Part shown: positions 7,108 through 15,767 of the stretch, piece after piece | Layout of the letters: each line of letters starts with the position of its first letter | Numbering within the stretch: the first letter of the stretch is position 1 | Source: Fibrobacteria bacterium GUT77 | GTDB taxonomy: Bacteria > Fibrobacterota > Chitinivibrionia > Chitinivibrionales > Chitinispirillaceae | DNA length: 32,106 nucleotides | Reading direction: 5' to 3' | NCBI GenBank assembly: GCA_001462255.1 | Contig: LIUJ01000114.1 | Coordinates: forward strand, 1 to 32,106 | Notes under the pieces: generated by a model | What the model was told of the DNA's origin: nothing | What the model saw: the letters and a program-made list of their open reading frames with translations, nothing else | Database searches by the model: none | Translations under genes and position numbers: made by a program

Positions 7108-9651
7108 TCAAATGTCCAATTTAACATCCATCGCCTTGATATTCCAAATGTCTTTAGCGTACTCCGATATCGCTCTATCCGAAGAGAATTTGCCCATGTT
7201 CGCTACGTTGAGAATGGATTTCTTTATCCACTCGTCTTGGTTGCGGTAGCAGTTCGCCACGTCGTCTTGACACTTTACATAGGCGTCGAAGTCGGCCATG
7301 ACGAGGAAACGGTCACCGTTTCTTAGGAGCGAGTCGTATATCGGGTTGAACATGGCCGTATCCTCCGGGCTGAAGTAGCCGCTTGATATCAGGTCTATTA
7401 CTTGCTTCAGTTTCGGGCTGTTGTTGTAGAAGTCCCACGGGTTATAGCCGTTGCGGTGCAGGGATTCTACCTCATTTGTGCGTAGGCCGAAGATGAAGAT
7501 GTTGTCGTCGCCGATTTCCTCGTGCATTTCCACGTTGGCGCCGTCCATAGTGCCTATCGTCAGAGCGCCGTTTAGGGCGAATTTCATGTTCCCGGTGCCG
7601 CTCGCTTCCGTGCCGGCCGTGGAGATCTGCTCCGACAAATCGGCGGCGGGGATGACGTACTCGGCTAATGAGACTCGGTAATTCGGCAGGAAGTGCACCG
7701 ACAAAAGCCCCTTGGTCGCGGGGTCGTTGTTGATAATGCCGGACACGTTGTTTATGAACTTGATGATGAGCTTGGCCATGTAATAACCCGGCGCCGCCTT
7801 GCCCGCGAACATCACGGTACGCGGCACAAAATTCTTCGTGTCGCCGCTCTTTATCCTATTGTATAGGGCGATGCAGTGCAACACGTTCAAAAGTTGACGT
7901 TTGTACTCGTGCATTCTCTTGACCTGCACGTCAAACATCATGTTCGGGTCTATCTTGATACCCTCCCACTTATAAATTTTGTCCACGAACGCCTTCTTAG
8001 CGGCAAGTTTCGCCTCCGCCCACTCTTTGCGGAATGATTTATCGGAGGCGAGTTTCTCCAGTTTTTTGAGTTCGTAGAGATCGGTCACCCAACCGCCGCC
8101 GATCTTGCTTGTGATGAGGTTGCGTAGCGCCGGATTGGCCTTGTATAACCAGCGGCGTTGCGTTACGCCGTTGGTCTTGTTATTGAAGCGTTCCGGCCAC
8201 ATCTCATAGAAGTCACGCACCAAACCGCTTCTCAACAACTCCGAGTGCAACGCGCTTACGCCGTTTATCGAGTGGCTCGCGACTATGGCAAGGTAGGCCA
8301 TGCGCACTTGCTTGTCGTCGCCCTCCTCGATGAGCGACATACGGCGCAAACGGTCGATGTCGCCGGGGAACTTGTATGAGACCTGGCGCAGGAAACCCGC
8401 GTTGATTTCGTATATAATCTCCATGTGGCGCGGTAGGAGGTGTTGCATGAGCCCCACCGACCACTTCTCAAGCGCCTCAGGCATGAGCGTGTGGTTCGTG
8501 TAGGCGAAAGTCTTCTGAACAATCTCCCACGCTTCGTCCCACATTAGTCCGTGCTCGTCTATGAACAAGCGCATAAGCTCCGCGATGGCGATGGACGGGT
8601 GCGTGTCGTTGAGCTGTATCGCCACCTTGTCGGCGAAAGACTTGAAATCTTTATTCGTCTGCAAATAACGCCTGATAATATCCTGCAACGACGCGGAGGA
8701 GAAGAAGAACTGCTGTTTGAGGCGCAATTCTTTGCCGGAGACGTTGTTGTCGTTGGGGTAGAGTATCTTCGAGATATTCTCGCTTGTAAATTTGTCGTGG
8801 CACGCGCCGATGTAGTCGCCGCTGTTGAAGTACTGCAGATTGAACTCGTCCGCCGAGCGCGCCGACCAAAGGCGTAGCGTGTTGACGTTGTTTACGCCGA
8901 AACCGGGGACGGGGATATCGTATGGCATGGCGACCACGTTTTCGGTGTCGACCCAATTGTTGCACTGACGGCCGTTTTTGTCCGTATATTGCATGGTATG
9001 CCCGTAGAACTTAACGACTACCTTGTACTCCGGCCTTTCGATTTCCCACGGGTTGCGCAACTGGAGCCACTGTTCCGGCACCTCGTGCTGAAAGCCGTTA
9101 ACGATCTTTTGATTGAATATGCCGAAGTCGTAGCGTATCCCGTAACCCATGGAGGGCAGTCCGAGCGTGGCCATGGAGTCCAAATAGCAGGCCGCCAGCC
9201 GTCCCAAACCGCCGTTGCCGAGACCGGCGTCGTTCTCTTGGTCAATGAGCTCCTCAAGGTCGAGCCCCAGTTCACGCACGGCCTCCGCGCTCGCGTCCGT
9301 CATCTGCAGATTCATGAGGCTGTCGCCCAAAAGCCGCCCCATCAGGAATTCCATGGACAGGTAGTAAGTGCGTTTGACGTTGTTCGATTTGTACGTTTGG
9401 GAGGTGGATATCCACCGCTCGATGATCCGCTCGCGTACGGCGTAGGAGAGGCTCAGGAACAAATCGTAAGGCGTGTTCGAGAGACGGTCCTTGGAGATGT
9501 TGTACTCCAAGTTGTAGAGGATGCTCCGAAGCATGTCCGCTTTGTCCATGCCTTTGTGATTGATGGACCACCCTTTGGGCGTATTGAGCGGTTTGTGCTT
9601 CGGCGCGGTCGCGCCGCCGACAACATCTTTGTCTTTCACGGTTTGAGTCAT
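7108..9651 (-). CDS. glgP: Glycogen/starch (alpha-glucan) phosphorylase
   Basis: The 847-aa protein is a full-length GT35 phosphorylase, which releases glucose-1-phosphate from alpha-1,4-glucans using pyridoxal phosphate. Lys690 in TGNMKFALNG is the PLP-binding lysine (the AAA codon at 7582-7584 encodes it). Other family signatures include EFLMGRLLGDSL, GLGNGGLGRLAACYLDS, GYGIRYDFGIFNQ, QLNDTHPS and TIGTMDGANVEM. It acts in the cytoplasm on storage glycogen, which Fibrobacter species are known to accumulate. A GGGGGA ribosome-binding site precedes the ATG at close spacing. The gene has a clear promoter (9710-9739) and a hairpin terminator, so it is monocistronic. Long antisense ORFs over it are codon-bias shadows. 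Confidence 0.97.
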   Translation of the reverse strand: MTQTVKDKDVVGGATAPKHKPLNTPKGWSINHKGMDKADMLRSILYNLEYNISKDRLSNTPYDLFLSLSYAVRERIIERWISTSQTYKSNNVKRTYYLSMEFLMGRLLGDSLMNLQMTDASAEAVRELGLDLEELIDQENDAGLGNGGLGRLAACYLDSMATLGLPSMGYGIRYDFGIFNQKIVNGFQHEVPEQWLQLRNPWEIERPEYKVVVKFYGHTMQYTDKNGRQCNNWVDTENVVAMPYDIPVPGFGVNNVNTLRLWSARSADEFNLQYFNSGDYIGACHDKFTSENISKILYPNDNNVSGKELRLKQQFFFSSASLQDIIRRYLQTNKDFKSFADKVAIQLNDTHPSIAIAELMRLFIDEHGLMWDEAWEIVQKTFAYTNHTLMPEALEKWSVGLMQHLLPRHMEIIYEINAGFLRQVSYKFPGDIDRLRRMSLIEEGDDKQVRMAYLAIVASHSINGVSALHSELLRSGLVRDFYEMWPERFNNKTNGVTQRRWLYKANPALRNLITSKIGGGWVTDLYELKKLEKLASDKSFRKEWAEAKLAAKKAFVDKIYKWEGIKIDPNMMFDVQVKRMHEYKRQLLNVLHCIALYNRIKSGDTKNFVPRTVMFAGKAAPGYYMAKLIIKFINNVSGIINNDPATKGLLSVHFLPNYRVSLAEYVIPAADLSEQISTAGTEASGTGNMKFALNGALTIGTMDGANVEMHEEIGDDNIFIFGLRTNEVESLHRNGYNPWDFYNNSPKLKQVIDLISSGYFSPEDTAMFNPIYDSLLRNGDRFLVMADFDAYVKCQDDVANCYRNQDEWIKKSILNVANMGKFSSDRAISEYAKDIWNIKAMDVKLDI

Positions 9652-9709
9652 TTGTCCCCCGCAATGTTTGGCGTTTAATGTTTGACGTCTGTGATTTTTA
9701 CGGACTACT

Positions 9710-9739
9710 AATATAGTTTATGGGCGGTACGGATGTCAA
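9710..9739 (-). promoter_or_regulatory. Promoter of glgP
   Basis: On the minus strand TTGACA (9734-9739), an 18-nt spacer and TATATT (9710-9715) form a near-consensus sigma70-type promoter. It gives a leader of about 50 nt before the glgP ATG. Confidence 0.65.
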
Positions 9740-10008
9740 ATTCTTTTGAAAACAAAATATTAAGCGAATCGCGTCATAAAAAACCTGACCGAAGCAATTA
9801 GAAAACTTGTCAAATCCTTGTTCGTTGCGTCATAACTAAATTGACCTAACTTTTCGCAAAGCGGACGCCTTCCACGCTCTTTTAGGGGAGTCATCGATGA
9901 AAATCGTGGGGGTCGGAGGCGGCGCGATTTATATTGATTAGCGGGGGTTGGCGGGGCGCCGATCCGTCTATTTATCAATAATAATCAATCTCGGAGCGGA
10001 GGATTGTT
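9740..10008. other. Non-coding stretch between the glgP promoter and the transporter leader
   Basis: No convincing gene. A 72-codon minus-strand ORF at 9760-9978 has no ribosome-binding site or family resemblance. The stretch contains G-rich tracts around 9907-9957 and an inverted repeat ATTGATTA (near 9933) / TAATCAAT (near 9983). A TATATT at 9930-9935 points toward the transporter but lacks a recognisable -35. Regulatory sequence for the transporter is the likeliest content. Confidence 0.4.
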
Positions 10009-10062
10009 ATGCGCAAGGTTATGGGGATGGGGTGGGCGACAACGGTAGCCGTTGAAACCTAA
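10009..10062 (+). CDS. Putative 17-aa leader peptide upstream of the DMT transporter
   Basis: A 17-codon ORF (MRKVMGMGWATTVAVET, TAA at 10060-10062) begins at ATG 10009 with a strong GGAGG (9998-10002) at 6-nt spacing. It ends 27 nt before the transporter GTG and lies in the same frame. Its codons 11-16 contain CAACGG...CCGTTG, which forms a hairpin whose second arm can instead pair with the transporter's ribosome-binding site. This organisation resembles leader peptides of translational attenuators. No homologue is known to me; it could also be a chance ORF. Confidence 0.45.
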   Translation: MRKVMGMGWATTVAVET

Positions 10063-10080
10063 ACTTTACTCAACGGGGGA
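10040..10080 (+). promoter_or_regulatory. Candidate translational attenuator: two alternative hairpins
   Basis: Segment 1 CAACGG (10040-10045) can pair with segment 2 CCGTTG (10049-10054). Segment 2 extended by one base, CCGTTGA (10049-10055), can instead pair with segment 3 TCAACGG (10070-10076). Segment 3 runs into the GGGGGA (10075-10080) that serves the GTG start at 10090. The two pairings exclude each other, and only the second hides the ribosome-binding site. Segment 1 lies inside the leader ORF. Confidence 0.4.
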
Positions 10081-10089
10081 CGATATAGC

Positions 10090-11034
10090 GTGATAATCGG
10101 TTTTATTTTTTCGGTTTTAGTCAGCGTGCTTTTTGCCGTGTATGCGATTCCACGCAAATTCTCGACGCAAAACGCAATACTTTACACAATGTGGATGGGC
10201 GTTGCCTACTTTGTCGTGACCGCGGTCGCCACCGCAACGCTTTGGGGCGGACGCTTTGAGCGCGTCGAGAATCTTGCGAGTCCGTGGCATCTGCTGACCG
10301 CGCTGCGCGGCGGCGTTTGGGTATTGGGTATGGCGATGTATAATACCGCCATCGACAAAATAGGTTTGACGCGCTTTAATCAATGGAAGAACACGCAAGG
10401 ACCGGTCGGTTCGCTTCTTATCCTCTTTGTCGTGTCCAAAAATGTGACGATGGCAAAAACACTGTTTCTGTTACTTGGTATGACGGTTATGTTTTTATCC
10501 GCGGCGCTTTTTCAAATCCGTTTGGAAAGCGATAAAAACAAGACGGCGCGTTGCTCCGGAATATTTTGCGCGCTTGGCGCAGGCGTGTGTTTCGGCGTCG
10601 CCGCGCTGCTAAACAGCATCGTTACAAATTTGCGTATAACCGGTGAAAAATTTGTTTTATCGCAACTGTTGTATCATTCGGCGTCGCTGGCGATTATATC
10701 CGCGTTGACATATACGGTTATCGGCGGCAAATTTGGCGGCGCGTCTTCCGTTAAAGAGCGTTTCTTTGAGGTCTTTATGGTCGACAAAAAAACGTATTTG
10801 CCGTTTATCGCGGGCGGAATGTACGCTCTCGCCGCGTTTTTGACAATTTATTCGTACCGCCTTATCCCCAATAACGCGGTGCCGTGGTCAATTACCCAAT
10901 TTAACGTTTTTTGGACAATTATCATAGGAATCTTCATCTTCAAAGAAATAGATTACAAAAAGCATTTGCCGCGCCTCGTTCTCGGTGCCGTTACCGCGAT
11001 TGCCGCTTGCGTACTGTTGTTTTTTGCGATGTGA
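10090..11034 (+). CDS. Drug/metabolite-superfamily transporter, GRP/RhaT-like sugar permease
   Basis: The 314-aa protein is almost entirely hydrophobic, with about ten predicted membrane helices and a short cytoplasmic insert near residues 150-155 and 215-235. The opening (FIFSVLVSVLFAVYAIPRKFS) and the two-fold repeated five-helix layout fit the DMT superfamily, closest in feel to the glucose/ribose porter and rhamnose transporter branches. It acts in the inner membrane; the substrate cannot be read from sequence. Translation starts at GTG 10090 with GGGGGA at 10075-10080. An upstream 17-codon ORF and alternative hairpins suggest translational control. The next gene is convergent, so it is probably transcribed alone. 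Superfamily assignment is good, subfamily is tentative. Confidence 0.75.
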   Translation: MIIGFIFSVLVSVLFAVYAIPRKFSTQNAILYTMWMGVAYFVVTAVATATLWGGRFERVENLASPWHLLTALRGGVWVLGMAMYNTAIDKIGLTRFNQWKNTQGPVGSLLILFVVSKNVTMAKTLFLLLGMTVMFLSAALFQIRLESDKNKTARCSGIFCALGAGVCFGVAALLNSIVTNLRITGEKFVLSQLLYHSASLAIISALTYTVIGGKFGGASSVKERFFEVFMVDKKTYLPFIAGGMYALAAFLTIYSYRLIPNNAVPWSITQFNVFWTIIIGIFIFKEIDYKKHLPRLVLGAVTAIAACVLLFFAM

Positions 11035-11189
11035 GGAAACCGTTTTCTTGACCGACGACCGTACTTTCCGTACTTTTTGGGGGGATTAACCGTCAAACAA
11101 GTCGGACAAGGGTGGGCTTCGTGTGAACATGGCTATTGTGCTAGATATAGTGCGGATGTGCGGATAAAATCCGTTAGCCGAAGTCGATA

Positions 11190-11477
11190 TCAAGACGTCT
11201 CATTCATAGCGTTGTTCGCCTTGTACACCATTGCGAGCACTTCCGCCACGGCGGCGTATAGGTGCGCGGGGATTTCTCTGTCTATGTCGATTTCCGCGAG
11301 CAGTTCCACGAGATCGCTGTCTTGCCGTATGGGAACTCCGCTTAGCTTCGCGAGCTCGCGGATTCGCTCCGCCATTAAACCGAAGCCTTTGGCGGCGACC
11401 ACCGGGGCGCGGTCGTCAGACTGATCGTATTTCAGGGCTACCGCGGTGTCGCGGATTTTTTTCTCTTTTGTAGACAT
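11190..11477 (-). CDS. FlhB C-terminal domain-like protein (YlqH/FhlB type)
   Basis: The 95-aa protein matches the cytoplasmic C-terminal domain of the flagellar export-gate protein FlhB. AVALKYDQ is followed by APVVAAKGFGLMAERIRELAKLSGVPI and IPAHLYAAVAEVLAMVY. It lacks the four membrane helices and the NPTH autocleavage motif; its conserved part begins just where FlhB would be cut. Such stand-alone copies (Bacillus YlqH) can substitute for the FlhB fragment in substrate-specificity switching. The gene starts 9 bp after the stop of the FliK-like gene, and its AAGGA ribosome-binding site overlaps that stop, so the two form an operon. Function as a switch partner of the FliK-like protein is inferred. 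Confidence 0.9.
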   Translation of the reverse strand: MSTKEKKIRDTAVALKYDQSDDRAPVVAAKGFGLMAERIRELAKLSGVPIRQDSDLVELLAEIDIDREIPAHLYAAVAEVLAMVYKANNAMNETS

Positions 11478-11486
11478 TGTTGATCC

Positions 11487-14400
11487 TTATATCTTAAAAT
11501 CCACTCTCCCGTTTTTGACTTCAAAATCGTCGGCTTGATCAACGTCGCCGCCGTCAATATCGGACGGCGACGGTAACGGGGCGGCGGGATCTTTGTTGAT
11601 CGGGCGCTTGTTGTAAAATTCCAACACCGTTCCCGGCAACCCCACCTGCGACAGCGCCTCCCGCAATTCGCCGGACCGTTGCCGGAACCAGCGCGTTACC
11701 TCCGGTTTCTCGAATTGAAACGCCAATTTCAGGTTGGGCGGGTGATAGTCCAAGTGCGCGGTGACTTGGCCGAGCGCGGAGGGGGCGACGTTCAAATATA
11801 TCGATACGCGGCCGTCTTTATTCTCACCTTTTTCCCCTTTGCGCTCTTTTACGAATTTGATCTGCACCTCCGTCCATTCCCCGCCGATTTTTGCGGGTAT
11901 GGCCAACAAATGTTGCTCGGTTTCGGCTGTACGGGTTTGGGTTGACAACAGCTGCAAATTCTCCAAGCTACGCGCCGCCGTCAACGCCGCGGAGCGGATG
12001 GCCTCCGTGGGGGAGGAGCGTAGCGCGGCTCCGGCCATTCCCTGCTCTTGCGCCCGCGCCGCGTCGGCTTGCAGGCGGTTCAGCTCCCTAAGCACTTCTT
12101 TTAGACGCTCCATGACGTCCGTGCCGCTCTGACGCGCCTGATGCTCAAGCGCTCGCACGGCGCGAAGCAAGGCGGCCTCAACTTCGGGCAGCGCCTTTTG
12201 CTCGGCAGACAACTGCGAAACGATCTCCCGCAACTCGTCGACCGATGAAAAAACGTCGCGTAGCGCCTTAGAGACGTCCAAAAGCATTTCCGTGCGAAGC
12301 GAGTCGGCGCTGTGCCTGACCGTGCCCGCGGTAGTGTCGTCGACCGGTTGGTCGAGCGGCGCGGCGCGATTTTGCAAATCAAGCGTAGAAAACGCCTCCT
12401 TGAATCCGGCGCGTAGCTTTTCCGTATTCGCCCATATACGGCGGGCTATCCGTAAAAAATCGTCGGGCCGGTTGTCGGGGGGCGGGGCGGTATTGACGTT
12501 TGCGTTGGAATTGATACTCGCGTTTGTATTATTCGGTGCAGCAATATCGGCATTAGTATTGATATTGAGATTAACGTTTGAACTGACTTTGGAATTGATA
12601 TCCGTACCGACGTTGGGATTGGCAATCGGATTAATGTCGGTATTAATGTCGGGACCGACGGCGGTATTGGCATTGATACCGGAACGAACATTAGTATTAA
12701 TCCCGAAATCAACGACCGGATTGACAACCGTGTTAATGGAGGTATTATTATTGTGATTGACGGTAGTATCGGCATTGATACCGGTATTGGTATGTGGATT
12801 TACATTGGTCTTAATCCCCGAATTAACGTCGGCATTGATAACCGGATTAATGTTGATACCGGTGTTGACATTGGGATTAACAACGGGATTATTAATACGC
12901 GGAACGCTGATATTTGCGTTAACGGTGGGATTAACGCTCGGATTGATACTGCGGTTATTGACTCTCTCCACCGTTTCCACCGCTCTCCGTATCAATTCCT
13001 GCGCCGAACCGATTTGCGAGAATAGCGCGTTCTTCGCCTCCGCGCTGATCTTATGTCCAGCGTTGGTTGCCACACGCGCATAAAACTCCGGCGGAACCGG
13101 ACGCTCGGAGCGAACCAACGGGCGGAGCGCCTCGTCAAGCGACGCCACGGCGTCCCGGACAATCCCGATAAGCGTTGCGGAACCCCCGGCGCTTACCTGG
13201 CCGCGTTGAGCGAGCTCGCGCAATATAGGGGCGGCGGAAGATTTTAACGAATCTACGATAGACAGGCAATTCTCTTTGATAGCCGGAACGTCGGGCGGCG
13301 TCGCGTAAGCCGAATTGACGCCGATGCTTGTCGATTTGTTGACGGACGCGAATCTATTGATGCTGTCGGCAATGTCGATACGCGCGTTTTGATTGTAGGC
13401 GGAATGGACGCTGTTTGTGCCGACGCCGACGCTAACTTGGCTGTTGAGGTCGCGTGGGCCGTCAACGGATATAGGCCTATTAATCGCGATACCGGTTTCG
13501 CTGCGCATACTTTGATTGTTCGTTGAATTAATGTTATTTGCGTTAATACCGTTGTTATTGATGTTATTCGCGTCGGCGCGATCGGCGTTGATATTGTTAA
13601 CGCCGGTATTGTTTCTGTTGACGCTATTATCGTTTATGCTGTTAGCGCCGGTACGATTGACACTGACGACATTTGCGTCAATAACCTTATTATCGATTCT
13701 ATCGACGCCGATATTTGCGGTATTTATACCATTCGTATTGACAGCGCTTTTGTTGACGCCGTTAACGTCAATAACGCTCGCGCCGGTAACGGCGACAACC
13801 CTATTCGTCTGCGTAGCAACCGTCTGTTGCCGTTGAGACACAAATCCCCTACTGACTGCCGATAAAGCGTCCGTAACCTTCGTATTTATATTGCTACCGC
13901 CGACGTTTGTATTGTTGACATCGCCGAATCGTTGCGCGGACGATCTATGAACCGCGAGTTGCGCGTTGATATGCGGAAAAGCGTCAGGCGCTTTGGCGAC
14001 GTTGACATTAGCCTCGCCCGTCGGTATCGATAGCCGGCTTACCGCGGGTTGCGGATTGATTGACAAGGAAATTTTTTCCGCCCTGTTACCGCCGGTCGCG
14101 TCGTATCTCGTCGCCGTAGTATTACCGCCGATATTATTGTTGATACCGTCTACATTGATACGATTCCCGTTGGCGCCGTTATTATTGATGCCGGTGGTAT
14201 TAATCCGAACGCCATCGGTTCCGTTGTTATCAATACCGTTGGTATTGACCCGAATGCTGTTGGTGCTATTTGTATTGACGCCATCTACACGGTTTTGACC
14301 GCTTGGCATAACCGGCATTCTTTCCACCGCCGCCCTAAGCGCGTTTATTTTTTCTCCGACGACCGCCGCGTCCGCTTTCCCCCCTCCGCCCAACAACACC

Positions 14401-15767
14401 CGCACCGCCGTTTCGGTCAGATCCGAGTATCCGGCGCGAATTTGCGGCGCCGCCGCCGCCGGAGTTTGCGTCGTTTGTGGTTGCGGAATGTCCGCCGTTA
14501 AAACGCGTAGCGACAGTTGCCCCGCGTCGTGCAATGATCCCGGTTTCGCGGCGGCTTGCGCAGGCATCGCGTTTGTGATTTCGCGAACGATACGCGCCGC
14601 CTCCGTTTGCGGCAACTGCGCACCGAGTACGACGTTTGAGTTGTCTATCCGCTTGACCAAATTCAGAAGCGCGTCGGGCGCCGACGAAAACGCGGCTTTA
14701 ACAAGGCTTTGCAACAGTTCGGCGCTATTGACGCTCGTACCGATATTCGTACCTATCGATGATAGCGTATTGCCGGTCGCGAAAAAACTCTCCGGCGCCG
14801 CGCCGGGGCTAAGCCGACCGATCAGTTCAAGCAATCCCGCCGTCTCCTTCGCGCCAAGCGCCGGTATGCGGTCGACGAGTTCCTGCGCCATTCCCGGATT
14901 GTCGAGGGCGATGCGCAACCACTGCCCGATTCGTTCCATCTGAAATTGCGACGACGTGTCTATTGACAAATTGCGGTTTACCAACGCGGCGTCCAACGCC
15001 TTCAGCGTATCGGTATCGATAAATCCGCGCTCGTTAAAGATATCCTTTAATAGTTCAAGCGGCAGCGCTTTCAGTAGCGGGCTCTCAAAATTGCCGCGAA
15101 GTTCTTCAAGCGCCGCCGACAGCCCGTCGCCCGAGATTACGGTAACGACTTGCTGTCCGTTCACGGTATTGAGCCGCACCGCCGCAAAATCTTTGATCGG
15201 CGCCTCGCCGTCGGCGGGCTCCTCGATAATGTGCCCGGCGGCGTCGGCACGGTAGATCCCGTCGGCGTGGGCCTCGCCGTCGGAAATGACCTTAAAACCG
15301 ACTATTTTGGCAAGACCGGCCTGACTCGTCTGCGGCTCGCCCTCCGCCCCGTCGACGCCTCCGCCACCACCGCCGTTAGCGGCCGCTTCCGCCGGTTGCT
15401 TGCCGGAGACGAATTCGTCGCCGCCCCGTACCTGCCGTAGCAACATCTGTGCCGACTGCCGCTCCTGCGCCGGTTGTTGCGCCTGTGCCCACTGCTGCGA
15501 CTGCGTCGGCCGGTCGGCGACTTCCTCAACCGGAATGAAAATCTTCCCGTCGGACGGATTGACAAGCACTTTCTGTCCGGGCGACAGCATCGCGCTACTC
15601 TCGCCGTCCTCGGCCTGCACGTCGATCTCCCGTCCCCCGGAGAGGCGCAACGTGAATACGCCGTCGCTACTTGGCCCGCGCATAACCGTAGCCTTGACAA
15701 TCCCCCCCTCAGGCTTGCCGGAATTAGCCGCAAGCGCGGCGGTGATGTTGTTGACGGCGTTCATCAT
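11487..15767 (-). CDS. fliK: Very long Asn-rich FliK/YlqG-like flagellar hook-length control protein
   Basis: From ATG 15765-15767 the protein has 1426 residues. The ORF can extend to 15863, but that extension lacks a ribosome-binding site and reads unlike a protein N-terminus. An N-terminal beta-rich module (about residues 17-80) is followed by helical stretches. Three low-complexity Asn-rich segments then occur, in which V/I-N pairs recur every few residues. The C-terminal domain (about 1285-1390: LLAIPAKIGGEWTEVQIKF, then VTAHLDYHPPNLKLAF) resembles the hook-length control domain Flg_hook (PF02120). Known FliK proteins are usually 350-600 residues, so this is exceptional. Adjacency to an FlhB-CTD-like gene mirrors Bacillus ylqG-ylqH and supports the flagellar reading. 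It is presumably a secreted ruler; the symbol is by similarity. Confidence 0.75.
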   Translation of the reverse strand: MMNAVNNITAALAANSGKPEGGIVKATVMRGPSSDGVFTLRLSGGREIDVQAEDGESSAMLSPGQKVLVNPSDGKIFIPVEEVADRPTQSQQWAQAQQPAQERQSAQMLLRQVRGGDEFVSGKQPAEAAANGGGGGGVDGAEGEPQTSQAGLAKIVGFKVISDGEAHADGIYRADAAGHIIEEPADGEAPIKDFAAVRLNTVNGQQVVTVISGDGLSAALEELRGNFESPLLKALPLELLKDIFNERGFIDTDTLKALDAALVNRNLSIDTSSQFQMERIGQWLRIALDNPGMAQELVDRIPALGAKETAGLLELIGRLSPGAAPESFFATGNTLSSIGTNIGTSVNSAELLQSLVKAAFSSAPDALLNLVKRIDNSNVVLGAQLPQTEAARIVREITNAMPAQAAAKPGSLHDAGQLSLRVLTADIPQPQTTQTPAAAAPQIRAGYSDLTETAVRVLLGGGGKADAAVVGEKINALRAAVERMPVMPSGQNRVDGVNTNSTNSIRVNTNGIDNNGTDGVRINTTGINNNGANGNRINVDGINNNIGGNTTATRYDATGGNRAEKISLSINPQPAVSRLSIPTGEANVNVAKAPDAFPHINAQLAVHRSSAQRFGDVNNTNVGGSNINTKVTDALSAVSRGFVSQRQQTVATQTNRVVAVTGASVIDVNGVNKSAVNTNGINTANIGVDRIDNKVIDANVVSVNRTGANSINDNSVNRNNTGVNNINADRADANNINNNGINANNINSTNNQSMRSETGIAINRPISVDGPRDLNSQVSVGVGTNSVHSAYNQNARIDIADSINRFASVNKSTSIGVNSAYATPPDVPAIKENCLSIVDSLKSSAAPILRELAQRGQVSAGGSATLIGIVRDAVASLDEALRPLVRSERPVPPEFYARVATNAGHKISAEAKNALFSQIGSAQELIRRAVETVERVNNRSINPSVNPTVNANISVPRINNPVVNPNVNTGININPVINADVNSGIKTNVNPHTNTGINADTTVNHNNNTSINTVVNPVVDFGINTNVRSGINANTAVGPDINTDINPIANPNVGTDINSKVSSNVNLNINTNADIAAPNNTNASINSNANVNTAPPPDNRPDDFLRIARRIWANTEKLRAGFKEAFSTLDLQNRAAPLDQPVDDTTAGTVRHSADSLRTEMLLDVSKALRDVFSSVDELREIVSQLSAEQKALPEVEAALLRAVRALEHQARQSGTDVMERLKEVLRELNRLQADAARAQEQGMAGAALRSSPTEAIRSAALTAARSLENLQLLSTQTRTAETEQHLLAIPAKIGGEWTEVQIKFVKERKGEKGENKDGRVSIYLNVAPSALGQVTAHLDYHPPNLKLAFQFEKPEVTRWFRQRSGELREALSQVGLPGTVLEFYNKRPINKDPAAPLPSPSDIDGGDVDQADDFEVKNGRVDFKI
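12480..12975 (-). repeat. Asn-rich low-complexity tract 1 in the FliK-like gene
   Basis: In about 157 translated residues I count 46 Asn, mostly as I-N, V-N or A-N pairs at two- to six-residue spacing (for example GININ, PVINADVN, TDINPIANPNV). On the DNA this appears as dense attaat/attgat-type words. Units are degenerate rather than exact copies. Confidence 0.85.
13500..13770 (-). repeat. Asn-rich low-complexity tract 2 in the FliK-like gene
   Basis: The encoded residues keep the same V/I-N rhythm (NSINDNSVNRNNTGVNNINAD and NNINNNGINANNIN are typical), separated from tract 1 by a helical segment of about 170 residues without the bias. Confidence 0.8.
14110..14290 (-). repeat. Asn-rich low-complexity tract 3 in the FliK-like gene
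   Basis: A shorter tract with a roughly 10-13-residue rhythm of the type NTNGIDNNGTDGVRINT, NGINNNGANGNRIN. It looks like a degenerate tandem expansion. Confidence 0.8.

Noticed and set aside
8989..9678. 229-codon plus-strand ORF over glgP
   Set aside because: Exact antisense of a strongly conserved phosphorylase gene; arises from codon bias and has no family resemblance.
9907..9957. G-quadruplex upstream of the transporter
   Set aside because: Only three runs of three or more G are close enough; the usual four-run pattern is not met.
9760..9978. 72-codon minus-strand ORF in the glgP/transporter gap
   Set aside because: No ribosome-binding site, no recognisable motif, irregular composition; more likely non-coding.
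12480..14290. Repetitive DNA that might be read as a CRISPR or satellite array
   Set aside because: Repeats are degenerate, have no constant direct repeat with unique spacers, and keep one open reading frame encoding Asn-rich protein.
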